Numbered from the stretch's first letter, positions 31,925 through 42,487 are shown. The stretch: DNA of 64,000 nt from Prionace glauca (GCA_037974335.1 CM075761.1:13133543-13197542), one strand, 5' to 3'. The notes: generated by a model from the letters alone, not told the origin. Made by a program: numbers and translations.

Positions 31925-32911
31925 TAAAACGACAAAAACGTTAACATATAACATCTGTATATAGATAAATATCTGAGAGTTCGCTTATATAGTTATATGT
32001 GTGAGCGCGTGTATATAAATATATTCCTGACCTGGTGTGCATGTGTAGATAAATATCTGAGGGCCTATGTGTCGATATGCGTGCAGAGGTAAGTATCTGA
32101 GCGTGTTTGTGTCTATGTATGTGTGTAGGTAAATACCTGAGTGTGTGTTTACGTGTGTGTACAAAGATAAATATCTGAGTATGTTTTTACATATGTGTGT
32201 ACAGACTAATATGTGAACATATGTGTACCTATGTGTGTGTATAGGCAAGTATCACAGCGTGTGTCTGTGTGCGAATGTCTGTGTATAGATAAATATCTGA
32301 GCGCATATGTTTCTATATGTATGTACAGGTAAATACCTGAGCACGTGTATGTCTATGTGCGTGCATAGATAGATATATGAGCAAATGTGTGTCTACATGT
32401 ATGTAGAGATACGTAGCTGAGCATGTGTGCGAAAAATGTGTGTGTATCGATAAATATGAGTGTGACTTTCTGTGTGTAAGTAGGTAAATATTTGTGTGTG
32501 TGTATCTGTATGCATGTAGAGATAAATTTCTGAGCATGTGTGTGTATATGCGTATTTATCGACAAATAGCTGAGCGTGTGTTTCGATGTGTAAGTTTAAG
32601 TAAATATCTGAGTGTGTGTGTATATGTGTACATAGGTAAGTATCTCTGTGTGTGTGTATATGTGTGAGTAGGTAAATATCTGATAGTGTGTGTGCGTGCG
32701 TGTGTGTGTGGATGTGTAAATAAATACCCGAGCCTGTGTATGTGTGTGCATAGAAAAATATCTGAGCGTGTATGTGTCCCTGTGCATGTATGCATACATA
32801 TCTGAGTGTGTGTATGGATAAATACCTGAACGTGTAAATGTCTATAAGTGTGTAAAGGTAAATATCTGAATGTGTGTGTATCAATATGTGTCTATGTGTG
32901 TGTGTATGTGT

Positions 32912-34163
32912 ATAGAACATAGAACATAGAACATTACAGCACAAACAGGCCCTTCGGCCCTCGAGTTGCGCCGATCACATCAATCCCACCAATCTATAGA
33001 CCTATCTATAACCCCCAATCCCATTAAACCCCATATACTCATCCAGAAGTCTTTTAAAAGACCCCAGCGAGTTCGCCTCCACCACCGATGACGGCAGCCG
33101 ATTACATTCACTCACCACCCTCTGAGTGAAAAACTTACCCCTAACATCACCTCTGTACTTCCCTCCCCGCACCTTAAATCTGTGTCCTCTCGTAGCGACC
33201 ATTTCAACCCTGGAAAATACCCTCTGAGAGTCCACCCTATCTATTCCTCTCAACATTTTATAAACCTCTATCAGGTCGCCTCTCAACCTTCGCCTCTCTA
33301 GGGAAAAGAGTCCCAGCTCCCTCAACCTATCTTCATAAGGCATGCCTCCCAGTCCAGGCAACATCCTTGTAAATCTCCTCTGCACCCTTTCAATAGCTTC
33401 TACGTCTTTCCTGTAGTGAGGCGACCAGAACTGCGCACAGTACTCCAAATGAGGCCTGACAAGTGTCCTGTTAAGTTGCAGCATTACCTCCCGACTCCTA
33501 AACTCAATCCCTCGATTAATGAAGGCCAGGACAGCATACGCCTTCTTGACCACCTCCTCCACCTGCGAGGCCGATTTAAGAGTCCTGTGGACCCAGACCC
33601 CGAGATCCTTCTGCTCTTCAACGCTACTAAGACTCCTGCCCTTAATAGTGTACTCGTTCATCCCGTTGGTTCTGCCGAAATGGACGACTACACATTTATC
33701 CGCGTTGAAGTCCATCTGCCACTTTTCCGCCCATTCCTGCATCCTATCTATGTCCTGCTGCAACTTTTGACATCCTTCCAGACCTTCCACAACACCACCG
33801 ACCTTCGTGTCATCAGCGAACGTGCTAATCCATGCCTCCACTTCCTCATCCAGGTCATTTATGAAAATGACAAACAGCAAGGGTCCCAGAACAGATCCCT
33901 GGGGCACCCCACTGGTGACTGACCTCCATTCCGAAAAAGACCCATCCACAACCACTCTCTGCCTTCTGCAGGCAAGCCAGTTCTGGATCCACAAGGCCAA
34001 AGGCCCTTGGATCCCATGCCCTCTCACCTTCTCAAGAAGTCTTGCATGGGGGACCTTATCAAACGCCTTGCTGAAGTCCATGTACACTACGTCCACGGCA
34101 CTTCCTTCGTCAATGTGTTCAGTCACATTATCGAAGAACTCAACTAGGCTCGTAAGGCACGAT
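32912..34163 (-). mobile_element. CR1, 1.25 kb, intact downstream frame
   Basis: The tail ATAGAACATAGAACATAGAA is at the left. It is 5'-truncated inside the reverse transcriptase at about 34163, within the large intron and antisense to the Ig-superfamily gene. Confidence 0.94.
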
Positions 34164-34195
34164 AGATGTTTATCCGAGCGTTTATTTGCATTCAA
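33002..34195 (-). pseudogene. CR1 reverse transcriptase, 5'-truncated but open
   Basis: A 397-codon frame with no internal stop. It runs from TSLVEFFDNVTEHIDEGSAV through [26 protein letters not shown] and catalytic FADDTKVGG (here STFADD). Beyond lie EKWQMDFNADKCVVVHFGR, the LEYCAQFWSPHYRKDVEA thumb and the C-terminal FKRLLDEYMGFNGIGGYR. The fingers and endonuclease are missing, so it is dead on arrival rather than decayed. About the first ten residues are flank. Confidence 0.93.
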
Positions 34196-34479
34196 TTGTT
34201 AAAATATGTCAGTCCCAGAATAAGATCGTGTTTGGTACATTCTTCTCCGTTTCGCTTTGTATTTCTGAAAACGTACAAATATTTGAAATATGCATCCAGA
34301 AAGATCTCAGCCCATTATGCTTAGACTGTCTCTTCGAAAGAGCTGTCTTATTCGGCCCATCGTTTCCCCTCTCGGCCTTTCAAATTTTCTCCTTCATGTC
34401 CAGATGTCATTTCCCTCCTGAAGGTTGGTATTTGCTTTCATCTCCCTTTCCAGAACGTGAATCTAGGCATGACCTCTCT
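34164..34479. other. No gene recognised (intronic)
   Basis: The plus-strand frame starting at 34186 continues into the CR1 ORF1 remnant. The left part has no recognisable content. Confidence 0.4.
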
Positions 34480-34835
34480 AAGGAAAGCAGCAGCAGCCAA
34501 ACTCATTGCATCATATTGATGTTGCTCCAGAGGGGAGGGATAGAAAAGTGCAATAGTTACAGGGGATTCAATTGTAAGAGGAATAGACAGGCGTTTCTGT
34601 GGCCGCAAACGAGACTCCAGGATGGTATGTTGCCTCCCTGGAGCTAGGGTCAAGGATGTATTGGAGCAGCTGCAGGACATTCTGAGGGGGACGGCGAAGA
34701 GCCAGTGGTTGTAGTAGACGTTGGTACACGCGACATAGATAAGAAAAGAGATGAGGTCCTGAAAGCGGATACAGGGAGCTAGGAAGAAAGTTAAAAAATT
34801 AGGTTAGGGTTAGGGTTAGGAATCTCAGGATTAGA

Positions 34836-34935
34836 ACATAAGAACATAAGAAATAGGAGCAGGAGTAGGCCATCTAGCCCTTCGAGTCTGCCCCGCCATT
34901 CAATAAGATCATGGCTGATCTGTCGTGGCTCAGAG
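34836..34935 (-). mobile_element. CR1 tail fragment nested in ORF1 remnant
   Basis: AGAACATAAGAACATAAGAA through GTAGGCCATCTAGCCC to GCTGATCTGTCGTGGCTCAG. Only the untranslated end is present. Confidence 0.85.
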
Positions 34936-35420
34936 AGTAGAAATGAAAGGATATATTGGATAAATATGTGGCTGAAGAGATAATATCAGGGGGATGGTTT
35001 CAGATTGCTGGAGCATTGGGACCTGTTCTGGGGCAGATGGGACCTGTACAAATTGGACGGGTTACGCCTGGGCAGGACTGGGACTGATACCTGCGGGGGA
35101 GTGTTTGCTGGATCGATTGGGAAGGGTTTAAACTAATATGCCAGAGGGATGGGAAGCTATGTAAGGAGTCTCAGAAGAAGGGAACAAGGGCAAAATGTGG
35201 GGAGAAGATTCCAACGCCATCAAAAATCAGGAAAAAAAAAATGGAAAAAGAACTCAAGCGATTTTATTAATGGAAGTGTTTGAATTCAAAGGGAAGATAC
35301 GAAACTAGTATAAAGGCTCTTTATCTGAATGCTCGTTAACTAACAGAAAACAAAGGATGGGGTTAAATGGCTGTTTTTTTCTTATTAGTGATCAGTGACT
35401 ACTGGTATGCCTTATGGATC

Positions 35421-35966
35421 ATAAGAACATAAGAACATAAGAACATAAGAAATAGGAGCAGGAGTAGGCCATCTGGCCCTTCGAGCCTGCCCCGCCATTC
35501 AATAAGATCATGGCTGATCTGTCGTGACTCAGCTCCACCTTCCCGCCCTCTCCCCATAACCCTTAATCCCTTCTCTTATCAAAAACCCATCAACCCGTTT
35601 CTTAAAAATATTTAGCGAGGCAGCCTCCACCACTTCAACGGGCAGAGAATTCCAGAGATTCACCACCCTTTGAGTGAAGAAGTTCCTCCTCAACTCTGTT
35701 CTAAACCGCCCCCCCTTTATCTTGAGGCTGTGCCCCCTAGTCCTACTGTCTTTTTTGAGCGGGAACAGTCTCTCCACCTCTATCCTATCCATCCCATTCA
35801 TCATCTTATACGTCTCAATGAGATCTCCCCTCATTCTTCTAAACTCTAACGAGTACAAGCCTAGTTTATTCAGCCTCTCCTCATAGCTCAATCCCCTCAA
35901 CTCCGGTATCAGCCGAGTAAACCTCCTCTGCACTCCCTCCAGGGCCAAAACATCCTTGCGCAGGTG
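35421..35966 (-). mobile_element. CR1 3' portion, young subfamily
   Basis: Tail of four AAGAACAT-type units, then an open minus-strand frame (35529-35978) from RKDVLALEGVQRRFTRLIPE to VDGFLIREGIKGYGERAG. Almost the same sequence as 19751-20300. Confidence 0.93.
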
Positions 35967-37087
35967 CTGGGTCCGCAACAGTGGGTCCGCAACACTGGAT
36001 CAGTGTTGGGTCCGCAAGTGTCTACGACTTACATAGATGATTTGGAGTTGGGAACCGGAATTCGTAGATAACACGAAGATGGGTGGAAGAGCAACGCGTG
36101 CACAGACATTGAAAGTTTGCAATGGGATATAGAATATCTTAGTGAGTGGGCGAGAGTCTGGCAGATGGATACAGTGTTGGTAAATGTGAGCTCATCCATT
36201 TTGGTAGGAAAGAAACAGCAGAATTGACTTATTTAATGACAAAACTTGCAGCATAGCTCTGTGCAGAGGGACCTGGGTGTCCTTGTGCGGGAATCTCAAG
36301 AAGTTGGTTTGCAGGTGCAGCAGGTAATTCAGAAGGCAAATGGAATATTGTCCTCCATTCTAGAGAGATGGATTTTAAAAACAGCGAGATGATGTTGCAG
36401 CTGTATAAAGTGCTGGTGAGGCCAAACCTGGAATACTGTGTACAATTTTGGTCTCCTTCCTTGAGAAAGGATGTACTGGCATTGGAGGGGGTGCAGAGGA
36501 GAGTCACAAGATTGATTCCGGAGTTGAGAGTTTTGGCTTGTGAGGAGAGACTGAGTAGACTGTGGCTACACTCATTAGAATTCAGAAGAATGAGGGGAGA
36601 TCTTATAGAAACATATATGATTATAAAGGGAATAGATAAGATAGAAACAGGGAACGTGTTTCCACTGGCGGGTGAAACTAGAAATAGGGGGCATGGCCTC
36701 AAAATAAGGGAGAGCAGATTTAGGACTGAGTTGAGGAGGAACGTCTTCACACAAAGGGTTGTGAATCTGTGGAATTCCCTGCCCAATTGAGGCTCCCTCA
36801 CTGAATGTTCCTAAGACAAGGATAGATAGACTTTTGAGCAGTAAAGGAATTAAGGGTTATGGTGAGCAGGCGGGTAAGTGGATCTGAGTCCACAAAAGGA
36901 TCAGCCATGATCTTCAGAATGGCGGAGAAGGCTTGAGAGGCCAGATGGCCTATTCCTGCTCCTATTTATTTGTTCTTATGTTCTAATGGAGATTAGGTCA
37001 GTTCTACACTGCAGACACCTTAGAAAGAGGCAATAGACAAACGGTGAAATTGACTTTTTGCTCTGAAGGGCGGTAAATTAATTTATA

Positions 37088-37397
37088 GAAACACAATAAA
37101 TAGGAGCAGGAGTAGGCCATCTAGCCCTTCGAGCCTGCCCCACCATTCAATAAGATCATGGCTGATCTGACGTGGATCAGTTCCACTTTCCCGCTCTCTC
37201 CCCTTAATTCCCTTGTCTATCAAAAACCTATCTACCCGTGATTAAATATATTTAGCGAGGTAGCCTCCACCGCTTCAACGGGCAGAGAATTCCAGAGATT
37301 CACCACCCTTTGAGTGAAGAAGTTCCTCCTCAACTCCGATCTCAACTGCCTCCCCGCCTTATCTTGAGGCTGTGCCCTCTAGTCCTGCTATCAGTTA
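37088..37397 (-). mobile_element. CR1 3' end
   Basis: TAGAAACACAATAAATAGGA, GTAGGCCATCTAGCCC, then the reverse coding end (CACCACCCTTTGAGTGAAGA corresponds to FFTQRVV). 37398-37504 holds nothing recognisable. Confidence 0.88.
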
Positions 37398-37504
37398 TCT
37401 CGCTTTGCTCCCTTTTGATCAATTTACAAATGACTCGTCACTGATAATATGAATTTAACTTTAGCATCCTGATGTCAGTAACTTTGTACAAGATTATTAA
37501 TCAC

Positions 37505-37817
37505 TATTACAATCCTACAGTGCAGAAGGAGGCCATTTGAACAATTAAGTCTGCAGCGACAACAATCCCACCCAGGCCCTATTCCCATAACCTCATGCAT
37601 TCCACTCGCTAGACCCCGACACTAAGGAGCAATTTAGCATTTCCAATTCACCTAACCTGCACATCTTTGGGCTGTGGGAGGAAATCAGACCATGGGGGAA
37701 AGCCACACAGACATGGGGAGAATGTGCAAACTCCATACAATGACCCAAGCCGGGAATTGAACCCGAGCCCCTGGCGATATGAGGCAGCAATCCTAACTCC
37801 TGTGCCACCGTGCCACC
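37505..37817 (-). mobile_element. DeuSINE-A copy
   Basis: Reverse orientation: tail AATCCTACAGTGCAGAAGG, post-core CACCTAACCTGCACATC, core, B box in reverse (GGGAATTGAACCC) and the head CACCGTGCCACCCC. A CR1-like tail sliver follows to about 37890. Confidence 0.88.
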
Positions 37818-37974
37818 CCATGATCATATGGCAGTAGGCTCGACGAGCTGAATGGGCTATGCTTGCCCCAGTGCTGCATTGTATATGCATTGAGAGCAAA
37901 TATTGAATTTAGGTTGTTGGAAAAAAGTCTAACTCATCCATCACACGGTAACTAATTGCTTGGCCGTGGATCTA

Positions 37975-38290
37975 GACAAATCATACAATCCTGCAGTGCA
38001 GAACGGGGACACTTAGGTCATTAAGTCTTCACCGGTTCTCTAATAGCCCTATCCCTGTAACCCTACGTATTTACACTGCTAGTCCCCCAACCTATACATC
38101 TTGGAGTACTAAGACACAATTTAGTACAGCAAATCCAATTAACCGGCACATTTTGGACAACTAAGGGGCGACTTAGCTTGGCCAATCCAACAAACCTGCT
38201 CATTTTTGGATTGTTGGAAGAAACCAGAGCACCCAGAGGAAACACAAGTAGAGAGGGGAGAATGGATGTGAAATACAGGATCCGGAACTG
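37975..38290 (-). mobile_element. DeuSINE-A, internally rearranged
   Basis: The tail CAATCCTGCAGTGCAGAACG is followed by post-core segments present more than once (near 38085, 38120 and 38165), then part of the core. The tRNA head is missing. Confidence 0.7.
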
Positions 38291-38344
38291 TACTGGAGGC
38301 CCAATTACGCGAGGTTGCCCAAAACGAATTGGGGAATTAATTAA

Positions 38345-38845
38345 ATTGGTTAGAACAAAGAACAGCACAGCACAGGAACAGGCCTTCGGCCCCACAAGCC
38401 CATTTTAACCACTCAGTGAGTGCCTTATTCAAGTCTTTTGTCAACGTTTTTGTCTACTTCTCGTGGAACTCCACAATAAAGGGGGTGGAAATTTAATGAA
38501 TTATATGTACACCCGATTAAGGGAGATCCAATTCAGGGACAATTTATTGACGCCAATCAGCCTAAAAAACACTTTTTTGATGTGTGGAATGAAACTGGAG
38601 CACCCGGAGAGAAAACCCACGCAAGCGCGGGGAGAATGTGCAAACTCCCACAGGTATTGATCCAAGCCGGATATCCGAAATGGTAAATAAATCGGTTGGA
38701 CTAAAACCTGGTGTTGTCAGACTTTTTACTGTGTTTACGCCAGTCCAACGCCGGCATACCCACATCATCCCTGCAACTGTACAGCAAACAGTGATAGTCA
38801 CTGAGCTGACGTGTTGCCTGTCAATTGGACCATATTAAGTGTACA
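38345..38845 (-). mobile_element. DeuSINE-B copy with foreign insert
   Basis: Starts AGAACAAAGAACAGCACAGC; the core in reverse lies near 38590-38660. An unrelated repeat piece (CTAAAACCTGGTGTTGTCAG, CAGTCCAACGCCGGCAT) sits at about 38690-38770. The SINE resumes with CAGCAAACAGTGATAGTCAC. Confidence 0.75.
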
Positions 38846-38928
38846 TTAACGGACGTTTTAAAAAAAGGTGGAGGAGAATAGTAGAGCAATGCGACTGAGT
38901 TGCCCCTGCAGAAATGTAGCGCAGGTAT

Positions 38929-39245
38929 CAAAGAACAAAGAACAGTACAGCACAGGAGCAGAGCCTTCGACCTACTAGGCCTGCACCAATCACGTTGACC
39001 TATCTAGCCCAACCATCTGTATTCATCTGCCCATCCGTGTGTCTATTCAATAAGCCTTTGCATTCCAGGCCCCCACGATCCTCTGTGTAAAGAATTTCCC
39101 TTGCACAGCTGTATTGAACTTTTCCTTCTTACATTGGAATCGTGTCTCATTGTAGTTGTCTTGGTAAAAAAACTACCAACTTTTCAACCCTTATAAGTTT
39201 ATAGATTTCTGTCAGGTCGCTCGTCATCCTCTGTCTTTCCAGCAT
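38929..39245 (-). mobile_element. Older CR1 3' end
   Basis: AAAGAACAAAGAACAGTACA, then decayed reverse coding sequence to TCGCTCGTCATCCTCTGTC. It ends about 150 bp before the transmembrane exon. Confidence 0.75.
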
Positions 39246-39401
39246 TGGCTAAACAGTTTGCCTGTGTGTTATAATCATTCTGAAATTCCATAAATCTTGG
39301 GAGATGGAAGGATAACTCACGTGGCTGCTGAAGGCATAAGAAGCCTGGAAATGAATGATGTGTTCGATGCCCGTTTCTAAGTGTGTTTTTTCTCTCTGTA
39401 G

Positions 39402-39503
39402 AATGGTGCACACTGGCTGTCCCTATTGGAATTCCTGTCCTGGTCATAATGATTGTACTGTTGATTCTTATTTCCATTTGGAGTTGTAAAAAAGGCAGCT
39501 CAG
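39402..39503 (+). CDS. Ig-superfamily receptor, transmembrane exon
   Basis: A 102-nt exon in phase 1-1, acceptor TTTTTTCTCTCTGTAG and donor CAGGTGAGG. Joined to the C1 exon it reads EWCTLAVPIGIPVLVIMIVL, then LILISIWSCKKGSS. A 23-residue uncharged hydrophobic helix (39413-39481) is followed by the Lys-Lys stop-transfer signal. No acidic or basic residue lies in the membrane, so pairing with a charged ITAM adaptor is not indicated. The Cys before the membrane could link a dimer. The preceding intron is 9.1 kb and full of repeats. Confidence 0.82.
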
Positions 39504-39606
39504 GTGAGGATTAATGATTATCTGGGACACTTTAATACCTGTTTCTCCAATACAATTTCCAGCTTGTGGTTTTAATTCGCTAATTACTTTTTTTTTTCTA
39601 TTTTAG

Positions 39607-39637
39607 GAGACAGAGACATAGGATCCCACAATGCAAC
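39607..39637 (+). CDS. Ig-superfamily receptor, cytoplasmic exon 1
   Basis: A 31-nt exon after a 103-bp intron, with a strong polypyrimidine acceptor (TTTTTTTTTCTATTTTAG) and donor GTGAGT. In frame it gives GDRDIGSHNA plus two bases of the next codon (phase 1 in, phase 2 out). Short hydrophilic tail exons are usual in Ig-superfamily receptors. Support is from splice signals, phase and position, not homology. Confidence 0.6.
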
Positions 39638-39714
39638 GTGAGTAAGACAAGCATGTGCAAAACTCATTCTCCTTTCTCTCCTCTGTTTTATATTTTGTCA
39701 AACCTGTTTCAACC

Positions 39715-40050
39715 TGATCAAAGGATTGGATAGGGTGGACAGTGAGAGCGTTTTCCTCAGATGGTGATGGCTAACACAAGGGGACATAGCTTTAAATTGA
39801 GGGGTGATAATTATGGAACGGATGTCAGAGGTAGGTTCTTTATTCAGAGGGCAGTAAGGTCGTGGAATGCCCGGCCTGCAGCAGTTGTGGACTCGCCAAC
39901 TTTAAGGGCATTTAAATGGTCAGTGGATAGGCATATGGATAACATTGGAATAGCTTAGATTGGAGGGTCATTAGATTGGTTCCACTGGTCGGCGCAACAT
40001 TGAGGGCCAAAGGGCCTGTACTGCGCTGTAATGTTCTATGTTCTATAACC
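39715..40050 (+). mobile_element. CR1 3' end in a short intron
   Basis: Encodes the SLFPRM..NTRGHSFKLRGDNYGTD block through FKWSVDRHMDNIGIA, then TGGTCGGCGCAACATTGAGG and tail ATGTTCTATGTTCTAT. It makes up over half of the 574-bp intron between two tail exons. A sister copy lies at 52051-52365. Confidence 0.92.
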
Positions 40051-40211
40051 TCAAAAAACTGATTCCGCTGGTGTGTGCCTCTGCTTTTTTAAATTATTTT
40101 TGTAAGATTACTAGACAATCTTACTTTCAACAATGTGTAGCTTTTGAGATAGGATATCCAAAATCTAACATTTGTTTGGTGTTCTTTTTCCACATCCGAT
40201 TTTCTCTTCAG

Positions 40212-40252
40212 TGGAAGAAGGCAGCAAGAGGGACGTAAGGAGCGAAAAACGG
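40212..40252 (+). CDS. Ig-superfamily receptor, cytoplasmic exon 2
   Basis: A 41-nt exon, acceptor CGATTTTCTCTTCAG and donor GGTAAGC. Read in the phase left by the previous exon it gives TGRRQQEGRKERKT and one base (phase 2 in, phase 1 out). It is strongly basic, with no tyrosine. The call rests on splice signals and phase. Confidence 0.58.
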
Positions 40253-40629
40253 GTAAGCTTTTTTGACATGTCTGTGGAGGTCAAATGTCAGAATGAAAAG
40301 TAAATGTGGAGGAAATTGATTGGTAGAGGCGTTGCCATGGAGAATGCACCAGTTGATTGGTACAGATAGTTAACTGTGAAGAACTGTTTGAAAGAAGAGT
40401 TGAATGTTGAGGACCACTGGGAGAAAAACACATTATTAGAGCTATTGGCCTTTTATTCATTAGCAAAAACAAGAGTAAGAAATTTTAGGGAAACAATTAT
40501 ACATTTTTTGCTGAAAAGACAATGCCCCTGTTTGGCATGCGGAGTCTGCTTGATTGTAGATTTTTATGGAGAATGCAGGAGTTAACTGATGATTGGGTGC
40601 TATGTACCTGCACTTGTTAATGTAGAAAC
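40253..40629. other. Intronic, no repeat recognised
   Basis: AT-rich sequence. A frame at 40376-40585 has no domain or splice support. Confidence 0.45.
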
Positions 40630-41690
40630 ATAGAATCTAGAAGGAGGAATAAGCCATTCGGCTATTTGAAACTGCTTTACTATTCATTATGATCATGGCT
40701 GATAGAATATAAAAGTAGGGAGGTCTTGCTGCAGCTGTATAGGGCACTGGTGAGGCCACAGCTGGAGTACTGTGTGCAGTTTTGGTCGCCGCACTTGCAC
40801 AAGGATATTTTGGCCTTGGAGGGAGTGCAGAGGAGGCTCACTAGGCTGATACCGGAGATGAGGGGGTTGGACTATGAAGAGAGACTTAATGGACTGGGTC
40901 TGTGCTCGCTGGAGTTTGGAAGGGTGAGGGGGGATCTTAGAGAGACGTATAAGATAATGAAAGGGATGGATAGGGTAGAGGTAGAGGTAGAGAGATTCTT
41001 CCTGCTTAGAAAGGATAGCAGGACTAGAAGGCAGAGCCTCAAGATAAGTGGGGGGGGGGGGCAGTTTAGATCGGAGTTGAGGAGGAACTTCTTCACTCAA
41101 AGGGTGGTGAATCTCTGGAATTCTCTGCCCGTTGAAGTGGTGGAGGCTACCTCGCTAAATATATTGAAGTCACGGGTAGATAGGTTTCTGATAGAGAAGG
41201 GAATTAAGGGTTATGGGGAGAGAGCGGGAAAGTGGAACTGATCCGCTTCAGATCAGCCATGATCTTATTGAATGGCAGGGCAGGCTCGAAGGGCTAGATG
41301 GCCTACTCCTGCTCCTATTTCTTATGTTGTTATGGCTGATCATCAAATTCAGTGAGCTGATCCCCCCTTTCCCTATATATCTTGATTCCTTTCGCTCCCA
41401 GAGCTATATATAATTTCTTCCTGATATCAATCTTTTGGTTTCAACTAGTTTCTGTGGCAGCGAATTCCAGACATTCGCCACCCTCTGGGTAAAGAAAATC
41501 TCCTCAGTTCAGTTCTACAAGACTTTTCCAGTATCTTCCAAATTTGACCCTAACTTTTCGACTACCCCGCCATATTAAAAGAAATGAATCTATCCTGTCT
41601 AATTTTCTGAGAATTGTATAATTTTCTTTGTGATCCCATCTCACTCATTTAAACTCCAGTGATTATAATCCTAACCGACTTAGTCTCTCC
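40630..41690 (-). mobile_element. Old CR1 3' end, interrupted by younger CR1
   Basis: The left part (GTAGAAACATAGAATCTAGA to GATCATGGCTGAT) ends at 40703. It resumes at 41341 with CATCAAATTCAGTGAGCTG and decayed coding sequence up to about 41690. An intact copy would read straight across this point. Confidence 0.8.
40704..41331 (+). mobile_element. CR1 3' portion nested in old CR1, with target duplication
   Basis: Open plus-strand frame from the LLQLYRALVRPQLEYCVQFW region to VDRFLIEKGIKGYGERAGKW and stop at 41241, with a tail CTTATGTTGTT. Flanked by direct repeats ATGGCTGAT (40695-40703 and 41332-41340). The first three bases might belong to the tail, so the duplication is 6-9 bp. Confidence 0.92.
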
Positions 41691-41699
41691 TCAGATCAG

Positions 41700-41987
41700 A
41701 GTCTGACGGGAACACGACAGGTCAGTGACTATCACTGTGCTATTAGGCTGATTGGAGGTAATACATTGTCCCTAAATTAGTTTTCCCTCAATGTGGAATG
41801 CCATAAGCATAGATAAGGGTCATGGGTGGATGGGTAATAGAACATAGAACATAGAACATTACAGCACAAACAGGCCCTTCGGCCCTCGAGTTGCGCCGAT
41901 CACATTGTGTTAAATGTTAAAATGGCGACGCTGGCTCGTTGGGCCGAAGGGCCTGTTTGTCGGGCTGTTTTTGTTCTTTGTTCTTTG
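41700..41987 (+). mobile_element. DeuSINE-B lacking core, interrupted by CR1 tail
   Basis: The part before the core (CAGTGACTATCACTGTGC) joins directly to the post-core TATTAGGCTGATTGG. The CR1 tail piece 41839-41907 (TAGAACATAGAACATAGAAC, GCCCTCGAGTTGCGCCG) splits it. It ends with the GGCGACGCTGGCTCG block and TTTGTTCTTTGTTCTTT. Confidence 0.8.
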
Positions 41988-42280
41988 TTTGCTGTGCAGA
42001 TGCATGGATTTGGACCGGTGTCTGCGGGAGTTTGCACATTCTCCCCGTGATGGCGTGGGTTTTCTCCGGGTGCTCCGGTTTCCTCCCACACCCGAATAAC
42101 GTGCTCTTAGGCAGATTGGTGTAACAAATTATCCCTAAATTAGTCTTCCCTCAATCTTCCCCAATAGGCGTAGACAAAGGTCATAGGTAGAGGAGGGCAC
42201 TCACAATGTTAAAATGGCAGCGCCGGCTTGTTGGGCCGAAGGGCCTGTTTCCCGTGCTGTTTTGTTCTTTGTTCTTTGTA
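41988..42280 (+). mobile_element. DeuSINE-B, 5'-truncated
   Basis: Starts at GTTTGCTGTGCAGATGCATG, core, GTGCTCTTAGGCAGATTGG, GGCAGCGCCGGCTTG block, end TTGTTCTTTGTTCTTTG. Head-to-tail with the previous copy. Confidence 0.87.
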
Positions 42281-42289
42281 CCGGACATT

Positions 42290-42487
42290 CCAGACATCAG
42301 CTGGTAAATCTTCGCTGTTCGCCCTCTATAGCAAGGAGATCCTTCCTCAGATAAAGATACCCAAACTGCACGCAACATTTCTCAGGGAATACCCTGTACA
42401 ATAGCAGTAAAACATCCCTATTCCGATATAGAAATCCCCATTGTGAATGTCAATATATTGTTTGCCTTCTTTACTGCCTGATGTCAA
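42290..42487 (-). mobile_element. Old CR1 thumb-region fragment
   Basis: Reverse of the region between the LEYC and IEYKS blocks (CAAACTGCACGCAACATTTC, CTGTACAATAGCAGTAAAAC, TTGTTTGCCTTCTTTACTGC). Heavily decayed. 42488-42780 shows nothing recognisable. Confidence 0.6.

Larger units (their letters stand above)
30345..32911. repeat. Intronic minisatellite with AAATATCTGAGYGTGTGT core, split by three retroelements
   Basis: Loose ~55-60-bp units containing TAAATATCTGAG followed by TG-rich words occupy 30345-30500, 31053-31177, 31411-31467 and 31925-32911. The gaps are exactly a CR1 (30501-31052), an L2-like end (31178-31410) and a DeuSINE-B (31468-31924). The array therefore predates the insertions. 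It lies in the 9.1-kb intron between the C1 and transmembrane exons. Confidence 0.85.
34480..36985 (+). mobile_element. Old CR1 with ORF1 esterase remnant and RT C-terminus, twice interrupted
   Basis: From 34690 the frame reads GDGEEPVVVVDVGTRDIDKK and DEVLKAD, the GTND-type block of the SGNH-hydrolase (esterase) domain in CR1 ORF1. Near 35040-35133 it reads DLYKLDGLRLGRTGTDTCGG and GSIGKGLN then stop, the last esterase block with Arg where the catalytic His is expected. The reverse transcriptase C-terminal half follows from YIDDLELG (36027) to FFTQRVVNLWNSLPN (36790) and the tail at 36985. Much of ORF2 between them is gone. CR1 copies at 34836-34935 and 35421-35966 interrupt it. Confidence 0.75.

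Noticed and set aside
34801-34820. Telomere or chromosome-end sequence
   Set aside because: Only three units, embedded in an old LINE within a gene intron.
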